Source: Deltaproteobacteria bacterium (GTDB lineage Bacteria > Desulfobacterota > Syntrophia > Syntrophales > UBA5619). Taken from it: DNA of 27,542 nt. Position 1 is the stretch's first letter. The number at the start of each line of letters is the position of its first letter. The position numbers and the translations under genes were made by a program. A model generated the notes under the pieces. The model was not told where the DNA came from, ran no database searches, and saw nothing but the letters and a program-made list of their open reading frames with translations. The DNA is taken from assembly GCA_026388345.1 (NCBI GenBank), contig JAPLJY010000310.1, positions 1 to 27,542 of the forward strand, given 5' to 3'. This document shows, piece by piece, positions 16,895-25,168 of the stretch.

Positions 16895-19351
16895 TCATCC
16901 GGTCTTGGCCAACTCCAGTCTGCCGCCCCATCTGTGGAGTAATACATCCAGGAGCTCTCGATGGTGGGGGCTTTCCAAATGCGGATCATCCTCAACAAGG
17001 CCGAAGGCATCCGCCTTGGCATCGCCCAGGATCCGGCCGTCGCGAACGATGTTGGCGATCCGGAAGTCGGGCAGACCGGATTGCCGCGTACCCATGAATT
17101 CTCCTGGGCCCCGGATGGCCAGATCCTCTTCGGCGATCCTGAAACCGTCATTGGTCTGCTCCATGATCCGGAGACGTTTGCGCGAATCCTCCGAACCCGT
17201 CTTCTGCGTCAGGAGAATGCAGAAGGAAGGGATTTCACTTCGCCCTACCCTTCCCCGCAACTGGTGCAGTTGCGAAAGACCGAAGCGTTCCGCGTGTTCG
17301 ATGACCATCAGCGACGCCTCGGGGATGTCGATGCCGACCTCGATGACCGTAGTCGAGACGAGAATCTGAATTCGCTTACCGGTAAAATCGGTCATCACGC
17401 GATCTTTTTCGCTTCCCTTCATCCGTCCATGGACGAGACCGATACTACAGTCCGGGAAGACCTCCTTCCGGAGATGCTCCGCCATGTGCGTCGCATCCTT
17501 GAGGTCCAGTTTTTCCGATGCTTCGACGAGCGGATAGACGATGAAGACCTGATTCCCCTTTTCAACCTCACGGCGGATGATCTCGTAGACGCGGGTCCTC
17601 TGGGCCTCGGAAAACACCTTCGTCCGGACGGGGTTTTTCCCCGGGGGCATCTCATCGATCACGGAGACGTCCAAGTCCCCGTAGACCGTCATGGCAAGGG
17701 TTCGCGGGATCGGTGTGGCGGTCATGACGAGGACATCCGGAATCTGTCCCTTTTTCCGCAGCGCCGCCCGCTGAACGACACCAAAGCGGTGCTGTTCGTC
17801 GATCACCACGAATCCCAAACGGCGGAAGGCAACCCCTTCCTGGATCAGGGCATGGGTTCCGACGATCAAATCGATTCCGCCGTTCTCGATTCGATTCAAA
17901 AGTTGCATTTTTTCCATAGGCTTCATCCCTCCGGTCAGGAGTTCGATTTTGAGCCCCAGTTGTTCCGCCCAGATCCTCAGATTCCGGTAGTGCTGCTCCG
18001 CCAGAATCTCTGTCGGCGCCATGATCGCAGACTGATACCCATTCTCACAGGCTGTGACCATGGCGGCCATAGCCACCGCCGTTTTTCCGGAACCGACATC
18101 CCCCTGCAACAGACGACTCATGCACCGGACCGACGCCATATCCTGTTCAATTTCCGCGATGACGCGCTGCTGGGCGGCCGTCAACATGAAAGGAAGCAAT
18201 CCGTAGAACCTCCTCAACAGTTTCCCTTCTATCCGGAAGGGAATCCCCTGTTCGAGGCCCTCACCCCTCTTTCTCAAGGCCATGCCGAGCTGGAAAAAGA
18301 AGAATTCATCGTAGATCAGCCTCCGGTGGGCATCCGAGCGGATCTCCTGATACGCATCGATCGCCTGATCGTTCCCGGGGAAATGAACATTACGGATGGC
18401 CTCCCGGATTTCAATGAGACCCCGCTTCCGGCAGATCTCACCGGGTATGGGGCTCTGTATGAGATGGGCAAAATCGCGTACCGCCTTCCACAGGATCCTT
18501 CGCAGGGTTTTCTGATGCAATCCTTCCGTTTCCGAATAGATGGGGACGATCCTCTTGAAATGAAGGAGCTGATCATCCTGGTCACTCAGGATCTCAAAAT
18601 CGGGATGGATCATTTCCCTCTCGAAGGGGAATCCGGTGACCTCTCCGGCAAGGATGACCCGCGCCTCCGGTCTGAAGGCGCCTCTCAGGAAGGCCTCGCG
18701 TCCCTTGAACCACTTGGCCTTGAGGATGCCGGAGCCGTCATCGATGTGCACCTCAAATATTCTTCTTCGGCCGTAGAAACGGGAATCGGCTTGTGCGATC
18801 CGGCCGACGATGGTCTGGCGGATCCCGGGAACCGTTTCCGCAATCCGGGAAACTGTCCGACGATCCTCGTATCGTCTTGGAATAAAATAAAGAAGGTCTT
18901 CGACAATGGAGAGGTTTTTTCTGGCGAGAAGCGCGGCGATCCGCGGACCGACCCCCTGGATGAATTGGACCGGTCGTGAGAGAACGTTCGGGGCATTCCG
19001 ATCGCCGTCTTCTTCCCGTTGGCCAATTTGTTGACTCGTTCCGTGCAAGCTTCTCAGGGTGTTCTTTAACTCGGACAACAGAAGAGTTGCCCGAGAAATA
19101 CGATCTCTTTTCTGTTCCTGGGGCAGGGCGTCATAACCGCCGAAGAGGTTGAGCAATGCATCAGACAATCCGTCGAGTTCATCCTTTCGTGATCGGTACT
19201 CTTCACCCCGGATTCCCTCTTTCATGTGTCGCAGGAGCGAGGTCATGACCGTCTCAAGATTCTTGATCTGAGAGAGGCGATTGTAAGCATCCCCGGATGC
19301 AAATGCAATCGGGGCTTCCATCCTTTGCACGATCCTATCCAGTGACTCCAT
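16895..19351 (-). CDS. recG: ATP-dependent DNA helicase RecG
   Basis: A superfamily 2 helicase that remodels stalled forks and Holliday junctions, about 818 residues from the ATG at 19351. After an N-terminal helical extension of about 130 residues come the wedge/OB domain (VQFIQGVGPRIAALLARKNL, LLYFIPRRYEDRR, IDDGSGILKAKWF), Walker A LLQGDVGSGKT (about residue 415), the DEQH box (VVIDEQHRFGV), TATPIPRTLAM, VIEVGIDIPEA, and QLRGRVGR with the RecG-type C-terminal region (IRGPGEFMGTRQSGLPDF). The frame stays open upstream to 19807, but that part overlaps purM in antisense and does not look like RecG. The start among 19384, 19351 and 19321 is uncertain: GGGGGAGG directly abuts the ATG at 19351. 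The N-terminal extension resembles that of the longer RecG forms, as in Thermotoga. Confidence 0.95.
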   Translation of the reverse strand: MESLDRIVQRMEAPIAFASGDAYNRLSQIKNLETVMTSLLRHMKEGIRGEEYRSRKDELDGLSDALLNLFGGYDALPQEQKRDRISRATLLLSELKNTLRSLHGTSQQIGQREEDGDRNAPNVLSRPVQFIQGVGPRIAALLARKNLSIVEDLLYFIPRRYEDRRTVSRIAETVPGIRQTIVGRIAQADSRFYGRRRIFEVHIDDGSGILKAKWFKGREAFLRGAFRPEARVILAGEVTGFPFEREMIHPDFEILSDQDDQLLHFKRIVPIYSETEGLHQKTLRRILWKAVRDFAHLIQSPIPGEICRKRGLIEIREAIRNVHFPGNDQAIDAYQEIRSDAHRRLIYDEFFFFQLGMALRKRGEGLEQGIPFRIEGKLLRRFYGLLPFMLTAAQQRVIAEIEQDMASVRCMSRLLQGDVGSGKTAVAMAAMVTACENGYQSAIMAPTEILAEQHYRNLRIWAEQLGLKIELLTGGMKPMEKMQLLNRIENGGIDLIVGTHALIQEGVAFRRLGFVVIDEQHRFGVVQRAALRKKGQIPDVLVMTATPIPRTLAMTVYGDLDVSVIDEMPPGKNPVRTKVFSEAQRTRVYEIIRREVEKGNQVFIVYPLVEASEKLDLKDATHMAEHLRKEVFPDCSIGLVHGRMKGSEKDRVMTDFTGKRIQILVSTTVIEVGIDIPEASLMVIEHAERFGLSQLHQLRGRVGRSEIPSFCILLTQKTGSEDSRKRLRIMEQTNDGFRIAEEDLAIRGPGEFMGTRQSGLPDFRIANIVRDGRILGDAKADAFGLVEDDPHLESPHHRELLDVLLHRWGGRLELAKTG

Positions 19352-19432
19352 CCTCCCCCCAATCCACAAATCAATAGAATTCATATAATGATATCGAGTA
19401 GAAAGCAGTTTTACGGATAACAGATATTGATA

Positions 19433-19448
19433 CTTTCCGCAAGGAAAG
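19433..19448. promoter_or_regulatory. Short perfect inverted repeat upstream of purM
   Basis: CTTTCC (19433-19438) and GGAAAG (19443-19448) are perfect inverted arms around GCAA. They sit 2 bp before the purM -35 element in the recG-purM divergent gap, where a regulator could affect purM. As RNA it would form a small GNRA-capped hairpin, but it lies outside the predicted purM transcript. Confidence 0.35.
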
Positions 19449-19450
19449 AA

Positions 19451-19479
19451 TTGACTTTCGATAGGACATAGGTTAGAAG
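19451..19479 (+). promoter_or_regulatory. Probable promoter of purM
   Basis: TTGACT (19451-19456, five of six consensus bases) and TAGAAG (19474-19479, four of six) are 17 bp apart. They face purM and lie about 90 bp upstream of its start. Confidence 0.5.
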
Positions 19480-19570
19480 AAGATGCGTTCTTACCGGTAG
19501 GGGAAGTGCTGTACATGTCCGGTTGTCTTTCATCCGTCCTGACCAAGGGCGCAGTCCATACGGGGGTTAT

Positions 19571-20617
19571 ATGCAGGAAAAGATCACATACAAGAACTCC
19601 GGGGTCGATATTGATCGGGCGAATTCCTTTGTGGAGAGGATCAAACCCTTGATCAAGACAGCCTCGCGCCGGGAGGTGATGAGCGGCATCGGGGGATTCG
19701 GCGGTCTCTTTCATCTGGACATCAGCAAGAACAGAGATCCCGTTCTCGTCTCTTCGACGGACGGCGTGGGCACCAAGCTGAAGATCGCGCAGATGATGGA
19801 CAAACACGATACGGTCGGCATCGATCTTGTCGCCATGTCCGTAAATGATGTCGTGGTTCAGGGGGCGGAACCCCTGTTTTTCCTTGATTATATTGCGACA
19901 GGAAAGCTCCTCGTTGAGACGACGGTTCAGATCGTTGAAGGTGTCGTCCGAGGATGTCAGGAGGCCGGATGCGCCCTGATCGGTGGAGAAACGGCAGAGA
20001 TGCCAGGATTCTATCCGGACGGGGAGTATGATCTGGCGGGTTTCTGTGTTGGCGTGGTCGAGGCGGACAAACTGATCGACGGTTCCGAAATCCGTGTCGG
20101 GGACCGGATCATCGGGATCGCCTCTTCAGGGCTTCACAGCAACGGTTTTTCCCTGGCAAGGCGTGTTCTGTTCGAGGAGGGGAAGTTCCGGCCGGAAGAC
20201 AAAATCGAAAGTATCGATGAACCTCTTGGGCTCGCACTTCTTAAACCAACGAGAATATATGTAAAATCTATCCTAAATCTCATCAAGAACTTTAACATCC
20301 GTGGGATTGTCCATATCACCGGCGGCGGCTTTACCGACAACATCCCCAGGATCGTACCCGGCCCCTGCCGGGCCGTTATCCAGAAGGGAAGCTGGCCCAT
20401 ACCTCCCATTTTCGATCTGATTCGCAAAGTTGGAGGCGTCGAGGAGGAGGAGATGTTCCGCGTGTTCAATATGGGGATCGGCATGATCATCATCGTGGCC
20501 GAGAAGGATCAGACTGAAATCCTGGAGCGACTGGAAAAGTTAGGTGAGAGGGCTTACCCCCTCGGGGGGATTGAAAAGAGGGAAAATAATCAACCGACGG
20601 TCTCCTTTGTATTATAG
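19571..20617 (+). CDS. purM: Phosphoribosylformylglycinamidine cyclo-ligase (AIR synthetase)
   Basis: A 348-residue enzyme that closes FGAM to AIR with ATP, the fifth step of purine synthesis. The signatures are ITYKNSGVDIDRANSFVERIKP at the N-terminus, SSTDGVGTKLKIA, DLVAMSVNDVVVQGAEPLFFLDYIATGK, GCALIGGETAEMPGFY, ASSGLHSNGFSLAR, and HITGGGFTDNIPRI. The frame is open from 19523, but the family starts with a sequence like MQEKITYKNSGVD, and GGGGGT at 19563-19568 precedes the ATG at 19571. purN follows after 62 bp, as is common. Confidence 0.97.
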   Translation: MQEKITYKNSGVDIDRANSFVERIKPLIKTASRREVMSGIGGFGGLFHLDISKNRDPVLVSSTDGVGTKLKIAQMMDKHDTVGIDLVAMSVNDVVVQGAEPLFFLDYIATGKLLVETTVQIVEGVVRGCQEAGCALIGGETAEMPGFYPDGEYDLAGFCVGVVEADKLIDGSEIRVGDRIIGIASSGLHSNGFSLARRVLFEEGKFRPEDKIESIDEPLGLALLKPTRIYVKSILNLIKNFNIRGIVHITGGGFTDNIPRIVPGPCRAVIQKGSWPIPPIFDLIRKVGGVEEEEMFRVFNMGIGMIIIVAEKDQTEILERLEKLGERAYPLGGIEKRENNQPTVSFVL

Positions 20618-20679
20618 TATAGGAATGTGGGTTTAGTCAGGAAAGAGAACCTCTCTTCTTTAACAGACGGGAAGCGGTC

Positions 20680-21345
20680 ATGGTGAAAAAAATCTCCATC
20701 GGCGTTCTGGTTTCTGGAAGTGGCTCCAATCTTCAATCCCTGATTGACCATATCGACCGGGGAACGCTGGATGCGGAAATCAGGCTTGTACTCAGCAACA
20801 ATCCCGACGCCTTTGCCCTCGAACGATGCCGGAAACATGGAATTCCGACCGTCATAGTCGATCATCGCGATTTCCCTTCCCGGGCGCTCTTTGACTGCCG
20901 GATGATCGAACTCCTGAACAACGCCGGTGTGGAGCTGGTCGTTATGGCCGGTTTCATGCGGATTCTTTCCCGCGAATTTTTCCAGGCCTTTCCCATGCGG
21001 ATCATGAATATTCATCCGGCGCTTCTCCCCGCGTTCCCCGGCACGCACGTCCAGCAGAAGGCTGTAGATTACGGGGTCAAGTTTTCGGGATGTACTGTCC
21101 ATTTTGCCGATGAAGGGGTGGATACGGGGCCGATCATCATCCAGGCCGTTGTCCCGGTGTTCGATGAGGATGACGCCGAAAGCCTCGCTGCAAGGATATT
21201 GAAGGAAGAACATAAAATTTATCCCCAGGCTGTTCAGTATTATGCGGAGGGAAGAATCGGAATTGAAGGCCGAAGAGTCAAAATCCGGAACATCTGCCGG
21301 GCGACAGAAACAGTGTCACAGAATCCGCCTCTCACCCGGTTCTAG
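20680..21345 (+). CDS. purN: Phosphoribosylglycinamide formyltransferase
   Basis: A 221-residue enzyme that formylates GAR with 10-formyltetrahydrofolate. The family block VLVSGSGSNLQSLID lies at 9-23, VVMAGFMRILS at 87-97, and the catalytic Asn110, His112 and Asp148 are all present in MNIHPALLPAFPG and GVDTGPII. The protein is about ten residues longer than E. coli PurN, with a C-terminal tail of no known role. It is downstream of purM and presumably cotranscribed. Confidence 0.97.
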   Translation: MVKKISIGVLVSGSGSNLQSLIDHIDRGTLDAEIRLVLSNNPDAFALERCRKHGIPTVIVDHRDFPSRALFDCRMIELLNNAGVELVVMAGFMRILSREFFQAFPMRIMNIHPALLPAFPGTHVQQKAVDYGVKFSGCTVHFADEGVDTGPIIIQAVVPVFDEDDAESLAARILKEEHKIYPQAVQYYAEGRIGIEGRRVKIRNICRATETVSQNPPLTRF

Positions 21346-21399
21346 CCGCTTACCGCATGCCGGTGTGGTGGTTCATTCCATACCCGGACGGGTTAAGAT

Positions 21400-22842
21400 A
21401 TGTACGATACTTTGATTATAGGCCGGGATCTGAGTTCACTGATTGCCGCCCTTACCTCTGTCCTAGAGGGTCGTAAAACGGTTTTGGTGATGGAAGGGGA
21501 TCCTGAGATGGTGTATCGGGAAGCAGGATATGCCTTTCCTTTTGATCCGCGACCCCTGTCGGGTCTGGCGGATCGACAGATCCTTTCCCGTCTTCTCGGG
21601 GACATGTCATCTGCGGATGACGAAATATCCCCGAACCGAATCATGAATCCTGCATTTCAGGTGATCCTTTCCGGACATCGGATTGACCTTTTTCAGGACC
21701 GGAAGCGATTGCTCGATGACCTGATTCGCGAATTTCCCGGAAATATGCAGGAGATCAAACGTTTCTATCGGGCCGTTTCAAAGGCCGGCAGTCTGGTCGA
21801 ACGTTGGATTACAGAAGACGAAACCGACCGTTCGGGATTCGTCATGGGTATTCTTCGCAAACTGGCGCGCCTTCCCGCTGCAATTACGAGTCGTTCCTCC
21901 CTGCTCATACGGGGGAATGGAAAGGATGACGCATTCAGAAGGGTGGTGGAAGCCCAACTGAATTTTCTGTCCAATATTGAGGTGGACGGTAATCCACTCC
22001 CCGTGTCCGCGGCATATATTCTTTCCCTCCCCATGCGGGGTCTTTTTTACCCGCGTGGAGGAATGATCGCCTGGATAAGCCGCCTTCGCCGTGCATTTAC
22101 GGAGCATGGCGGCATTCTGAAGGATGGGTGTTCGGTCATTCGCGTGGAGACCGAACCGGAGGTTACCGTGGATCTGGAGTGCGAGGGGTCTTCCTCAACG
22201 CTGCACGGGAGGAAGCTCATTGTCAGTGCACAGTGGGAAAAGTTAGAGCTCCTGCTTCCCGGTCGCAAGGTTCTTCCTCGACAGAACCGACGCTTCGCTT
22301 CCATCCGTCCTGCTGCCTATCCCTTTTGCCTTCATATGGGCGTGCATGAGGAGGGACTTCCGGAAAGAATGGCCAGTTACGTCGTGGTGTTGCGCGATGG
22401 AACGGGTCCCGTGACGAACCGCGACCTCGTTTTTCTTCAAACAAGTCTTCCGGGCGAAAACGATCGCGCACCGGATGGCCGGCGGGCGATCTCGGCCACG
22501 GTTTACCTTGCGGAGTCCCCGTTGCGTCTCAATGATCAGGAACTGAAGGACGCGGCCACCAAGATTATCGACTCCCTGGAGGAATTCCTGCCGTTTTTGC
22601 GGGACAACATTGATTATCTCCGTGTGGATCAATCGATTTTTCTATCGAGGAGATATCAGGAAATGGTTAACCGGAAATACCGGACCCGAAGACGACCGTT
22701 TTTCGGTATGAGCACACTTTCTCCCCAAACCCGGCTCGCGAACGTGCTGTTGACCGGCGGTATCCTGAGAGCAGGGCTCGGTTTTGAGGGGGAGATCATC
22801 GCCGGCATGGACGCCGCATTCCGGGCAGAAAAAGGGAATTGA
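21400..22842 (+). CDS. FAD/NAD(P)-dependent oxidoreductase-like protein (phytoene desaturase-like)
   Basis: A 480-residue protein with the layout of the amine oxidase/phytoene desaturase group: an N-terminal beta-alpha-beta region (MYDTLIIGRDLSSLIAALTSVLEGRKTVLVME), a middle part with LPMRGLFYPRGGMIAWISRLRRAFTEHGGILKDG as in desaturases, and a C-terminal nucleotide-binding-like end (VLLTGGILRAGLGFEGEIIAGMDAA). The dinucleotide motif is degenerate: the expected GxGxxG reads GRDLSS. FAD may therefore be bound differently or not at all. No carotenoid genes are nearby; its neighbours are purN and phosphofructokinase. The substrate is unknown. The ribosome binding site before 21400 is weak. Confidence 0.75.
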   Translation: MYDTLIIGRDLSSLIAALTSVLEGRKTVLVMEGDPEMVYREAGYAFPFDPRPLSGLADRQILSRLLGDMSSADDEISPNRIMNPAFQVILSGHRIDLFQDRKRLLDDLIREFPGNMQEIKRFYRAVSKAGSLVERWITEDETDRSGFVMGILRKLARLPAAITSRSSLLIRGNGKDDAFRRVVEAQLNFLSNIEVDGNPLPVSAAYILSLPMRGLFYPRGGMIAWISRLRRAFTEHGGILKDGCSVIRVETEPEVTVDLECEGSSSTLHGRKLIVSAQWEKLELLLPGRKVLPRQNRRFASIRPAAYPFCLHMGVHEEGLPERMASYVVVLRDGTGPVTNRDLVFLQTSLPGENDRAPDGRRAISATVYLAESPLRLNDQELKDAATKIIDSLEEFLPFLRDNIDYLRVDQSIFLSRRYQEMVNRKYRTRRRPFFGMSTLSPQTRLANVLLTGGILRAGLGFEGEIIAGMDAAFRAEKGN

Positions 22843-22846
22843 CACC

Positions 22847-24181
22847 ATGGACAAAAACAGTTCCTATGACTTCACCATTCAGAACCTCGGTGAATGCACG
22901 ATTCCCTCTCCCGTCAATGTCAGTTACTTTACATCGGAAAGTAAAAGGCTTCTGTTCAACATCTACCTCCACCATTACGACTGTCTCAAGGATCCGGATG
23001 GGTTGCCCCTTTCCGTGGAGGTTGCGGGACCGAGGGAGAAGATCTTCTTCGATCCGTCAAAGACCAAGGCTGCCATCGTCACCTGCGGAGGACTCTGCCC
23101 GGGGATCAACGATGTTGTCCGCACGATCGTGATGGAACTCCATCACCGGTACGGCGTCCGGAATATCATCGGAATACGTTATGGCTTTCAGGGCCTGATC
23201 CCGAAATTCCGCTATCCCATCGTGGAGTTGACTCCGGACTACGTCAAAGAAATCAATACCCTCGGCGGGTCGATCCTTTCCTCATCCCGGGGCCGCCAGA
23301 GCATCGGCGAGATGATCGATGCCCTCAAACGGATGAACGTGGATCTCCTGTTCTGCGTTGGGGGAGACGGGACGATGAGGGCGACCGAATGCATCACCGG
23401 GGAGATCACGCGCCGGGGTCTCAATATCGGGGTAATCGGCATCCCAAAGACCATTGACAATGACCTCAACCTCATTCAGAAGACCTTCGGCTTTGATACA
23501 GCCATCTCCGAATCGGTCAAGGCGATCCAATGCGCCCATGTTGAGGCCAGGGGCGCCCCGAATGGTATCGGCCTGGTCAAGATCATGGGTCGCCAGTCCG
23601 GCCACATCGCTGCCGGCGCCGCTTTGGCGCAGACCGATGTCAATTTCGTCCTGATCCCGGAGGTGCCTTTTGACCTCGATGGGGATAAGGGTTTTCTGAA
23701 GGTTGTCGAGAGGCGTCTGCGGGAGCGTTCACACTGTGTGATCCTGGTTGCAGAGGGTGCCGGCCAGGAGCATCTCCGGCGGGAGGGAGAGACCCTGCAA
23801 ACGGATGCCTCCGGGAATCCCCGTCTGCTTGATATCGGGGTCTTTTTAAAGACAATCATCGAAGAATACTTCAGAAAAATCGGATTAGAGATCAACCTGA
23901 AGTACATCGATCCGAGTTATATGATCCGTAGTGTTCCGGCCAACGCCAGCGATAGCATGTACTGTGGCGCCCTCGGGCAATATGCTGTTCACGCCGGCAT
24001 GGCCGGAAAAACAGGCATGCTCGTCGGCCTCATGAAGGACGAATATGTGCATATTCCCCTGAAGATCATCCGTTCGGGAACCAGTGTCGATCCTGGAGGA
24101 AACATCTGGATGAGGGTCCTCGAAGCCACGGGGCAGCCTCCTTTGATGAGAAATGATCCGCCAGCAATGACGACTTCGTAA
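22847..24181 (+). CDS. ATP-dependent 6-phosphofructokinase (long, plant/trypanosome-like type)
   Basis: A 444-residue enzyme that phosphorylates fructose 6-phosphate in glycolysis. An N-terminal extension of about 70 residues precedes the PFK fold ([18 protein letters not shown]). The phosphoryl-donor motifs are VGGDGTMRA (GGDGT 172-176) and PKTIDNDL (Lys201); MGRQSGHIA and IDPSYMIRS follow. Gly in GGDGT indicates ATP use, while PPi enzymes have GGDD. Lys before TIDND is otherwise seen in PPi enzymes and in the plant and trypanosome ATP enzymes, so ATP is the likely donor. The ATG at 22847 is 4 bp after the preceding stop; the frame is open further up, but that part overlaps the upstream gene. 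The last codons and stop lie in DNA that resembles the edge of an intergenic repeat. Confidence 0.93.
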   Translation: MDKNSSYDFTIQNLGECTIPSPVNVSYFTSESKRLLFNIYLHHYDCLKDPDGLPLSVEVAGPREKIFFDPSKTKAAIVTCGGLCPGINDVVRTIVMELHHRYGVRNIIGIRYGFQGLIPKFRYPIVELTPDYVKEINTLGGSILSSSRGRQSIGEMIDALKRMNVDLLFCVGGDGTMRATECITGEITRRGLNIGVIGIPKTIDNDLNLIQKTFGFDTAISESVKAIQCAHVEARGAPNGIGLVKIMGRQSGHIAAGAALAQTDVNFVLIPEVPFDLDGDKGFLKVVERRLRERSHCVILVAEGAGQEHLRREGETLQTDASGNPRLLDIGVFLKTIIEEYFRKIGLEINLKYIDPSYMIRSVPANASDSMYCGALGQYAVHAGMAGKTGMLVGLMKDEYVHIPLKIIRSGTSVDPGGNIWMRVLEATGQPPLMRNDPPAMTTS

Positions 24182-24291
24182 AAGTCCCCCACAAGGTCTT
24201 TGAGTGGCTTTGCAGATCAATCAAAAAATGCTTGCATTCCGACCGGATTTGGTTTAGGTACCGGCAGCGTTTTTTAGAGAGGAGCTTGGAT

Positions 24292-24489
24292 ATGTCGAGA
24301 ATTTGCGAGATATGTGGCAAGAAGCCGGTGAAGGGTCACAAGGTCAGTCATGCAAACAACAAGAGCACGAAGACCTGGTACCCCAACCTTCAGAAGATCC
24401 GGTGCGTCGATGGCAAGTCGGGAGAGGTCAAACGGGTGAAGGCCTGTACCCGGTGCATCCGTTCGGGCTTTCTCAAAAAGGCTGTCTGA
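24292..24489 (+). CDS. rpmB: Large ribosomal subunit protein bL28
   Basis: A 65-residue ribosomal protein with the family pattern [27 protein letters not shown] and the conserved [15 protein letters not shown]. It is the zinc-binding (C+) form, with Cys5/Cys8 and Cys52/Cys55. The frame is open back to 24232, but GAGAGGAGC (24277-24285) precedes the ATG at 24292 and family members start with MS-(R/K)-I/V-C. It stands alone after phosphofructokinase and is followed by a strong terminator. Confidence 0.97.
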   Translation: MSRICEICGKKPVKGHKVSHANNKSTKTWYPNLQKIRCVDGKSGEVKRVKACTRCIRSGFLKKAV

Positions 24490-24514
24490 AGCGGGATGAT
24501 CTTGAAACAATAAC

Positions 24515-24557
24515 GGGCCGGTGCGGCTTGATAAAGCTGCTCCGGCCCTTATAATTT
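24515..24557 (+). terminator. Rho-independent terminator after rpmB
   Basis: GGGCCGG (24515-24521) pairs with CCGGCCC (24542-24548). After one mismatch a second 7-pair stem (24523-24529 with 34-40, including one G-U) closes on a GATA loop. TTATAATTT follows. The hairpin lies between convergent genes and could also end the leftward gene at 24562, whose side has GTTATTGTTT. Confidence 0.8.
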
Positions 24558-24561
24558 GATC

Positions 24562-24987
24562 TCACCGCGGCGCCGTGGTCCGGATCACCAGTTTCTTCAA
24601 ATCCGAAAGCTTGATCTGAAAGGTGCCGTACTTCGTCTGGCCAAAGGCCTTCTGGGTCTTATTCAGGGTAAGCTCAGACGTTCCCCCATCGCGAAGCTTC
24701 ACCATGCCGGTCAATCGCTCCGCATTCATGCGGAACGATATCTGGTCAATGTTATCAAAGGAAATGGTGAAGGTTCCTTCCCCCCTTTTCCCTTCCAAAA
24801 AGGTTGTCCCTTCGATGCTGGTTTCGCTGCATTCCGTAGCGATATCCATCTGATCCACAAATACGGCGGTATACTTCTTGACGGGTATGGGGATCTTTTC
24901 CGGTGACGCCGTTCCCTGCAGGGATCCCATCCCTATCAGCACAGGAATCGTAAACAGAAGAAATAAGAAACCGATCCATTTTTTCAT
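24562..24987 (-). CDS. Small exported protein of unknown function
   Basis: A 141-residue protein not recognised as a named family. The N-terminus MKKWIGFLFLLFTIPVLIGMGSLQGTASP is a typical signal peptide with likely cleavage near residue 27; there is no lipobox Cys. The mature part looks like a small beta-rich domain (GEGTFTISFDNIDQISF, GMVKLRDGGTSELTLNKTQKAFGQTKYGTFQIKLSDLKKLVI), suggesting a periplasmic or surface protein. Cys53 is the only cysteine. GGAGG at 24992-24996 on the minus strand is a good ribosome binding site, and a perfect TATAAT lies at 25005-25010. It is divergent from recJ. The role is unknown. Confidence 0.8.
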   Translation of the reverse strand: MKKWIGFLFLLFTIPVLIGMGSLQGTASPEKIPIPVKKYTAVFVDQMDIATECSETSIEGTTFLEGKRGEGTFTISFDNIDQISFRMNAERLTGMVKLRDGGTSELTLNKTQKAFGQTKYGTFQIKLSDLKKLVIRTTAPR

Positions 24988-25004
24988 GAGTCCTCCATAT
25001 GACC

Positions 25005-25010
25005 ATTATA
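25005..25010 (-). promoter_or_regulatory. -10 element for the small exported protein gene
   Basis: A perfect TATAAT on the minus strand (plus ATTATA at 25005-25010) lies 18 bp from the ATG at 24987. The region where a -35 should be has only a poor match, so an activator may be needed, or the call may be wrong. Confidence 0.4.
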
Positions 25011-25074
25011 CTGGTCTATCCTGCGATTCACACCTATTGATAACAATTCACAGCAAATATTTCAACGATTAAAG

Positions 25075-25090
25075 AGGGGAATTCTCCCCT
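25075..25090. promoter_or_regulatory. Inverted repeat overlapping the recJ -35 element
   Basis: AGGGGA (25075-25080) and TCCCCT (25085-25090) are perfect inverted arms around ATTC. The right arm shares its last base with the TTGACA of the recJ promoter. The placement is that of an operator. It does not match the LexA boxes I know. Confidence 0.45.
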
Positions 25091-25117
25091 TGACAACCGA
25101 CTTCACCTTGATATGAT
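25090..25117 (+). promoter_or_regulatory. Promoter of recJ
   Basis: A perfect TTGACA (25090-25095) and TATGAT (25112-25117, five of six) are 16 bp apart. Transcription would start near 25124, leaving a leader of about 45 bases before 25169. Confidence 0.65.
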
Positions 25118-25168
25118 CATGCTGATAGGTTTGGAAATGCCTTGTATTGTGAAAGGTGCACGATAGAA

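Noticed and set aside
16961..18979. Open frame of 672 codons on the plus strand, antisense to recG
   Set aside because: Its length is striking, but it follows from recG codon bias in GC-rich DNA; its residues (rich in D, R, L and P) show no domain.
19352..19807. Upstream extension of the recG frame to give 970 residues
   Set aside because: The extension is antisense to the purM start and promoter region, and its sequence does not resemble RecG.
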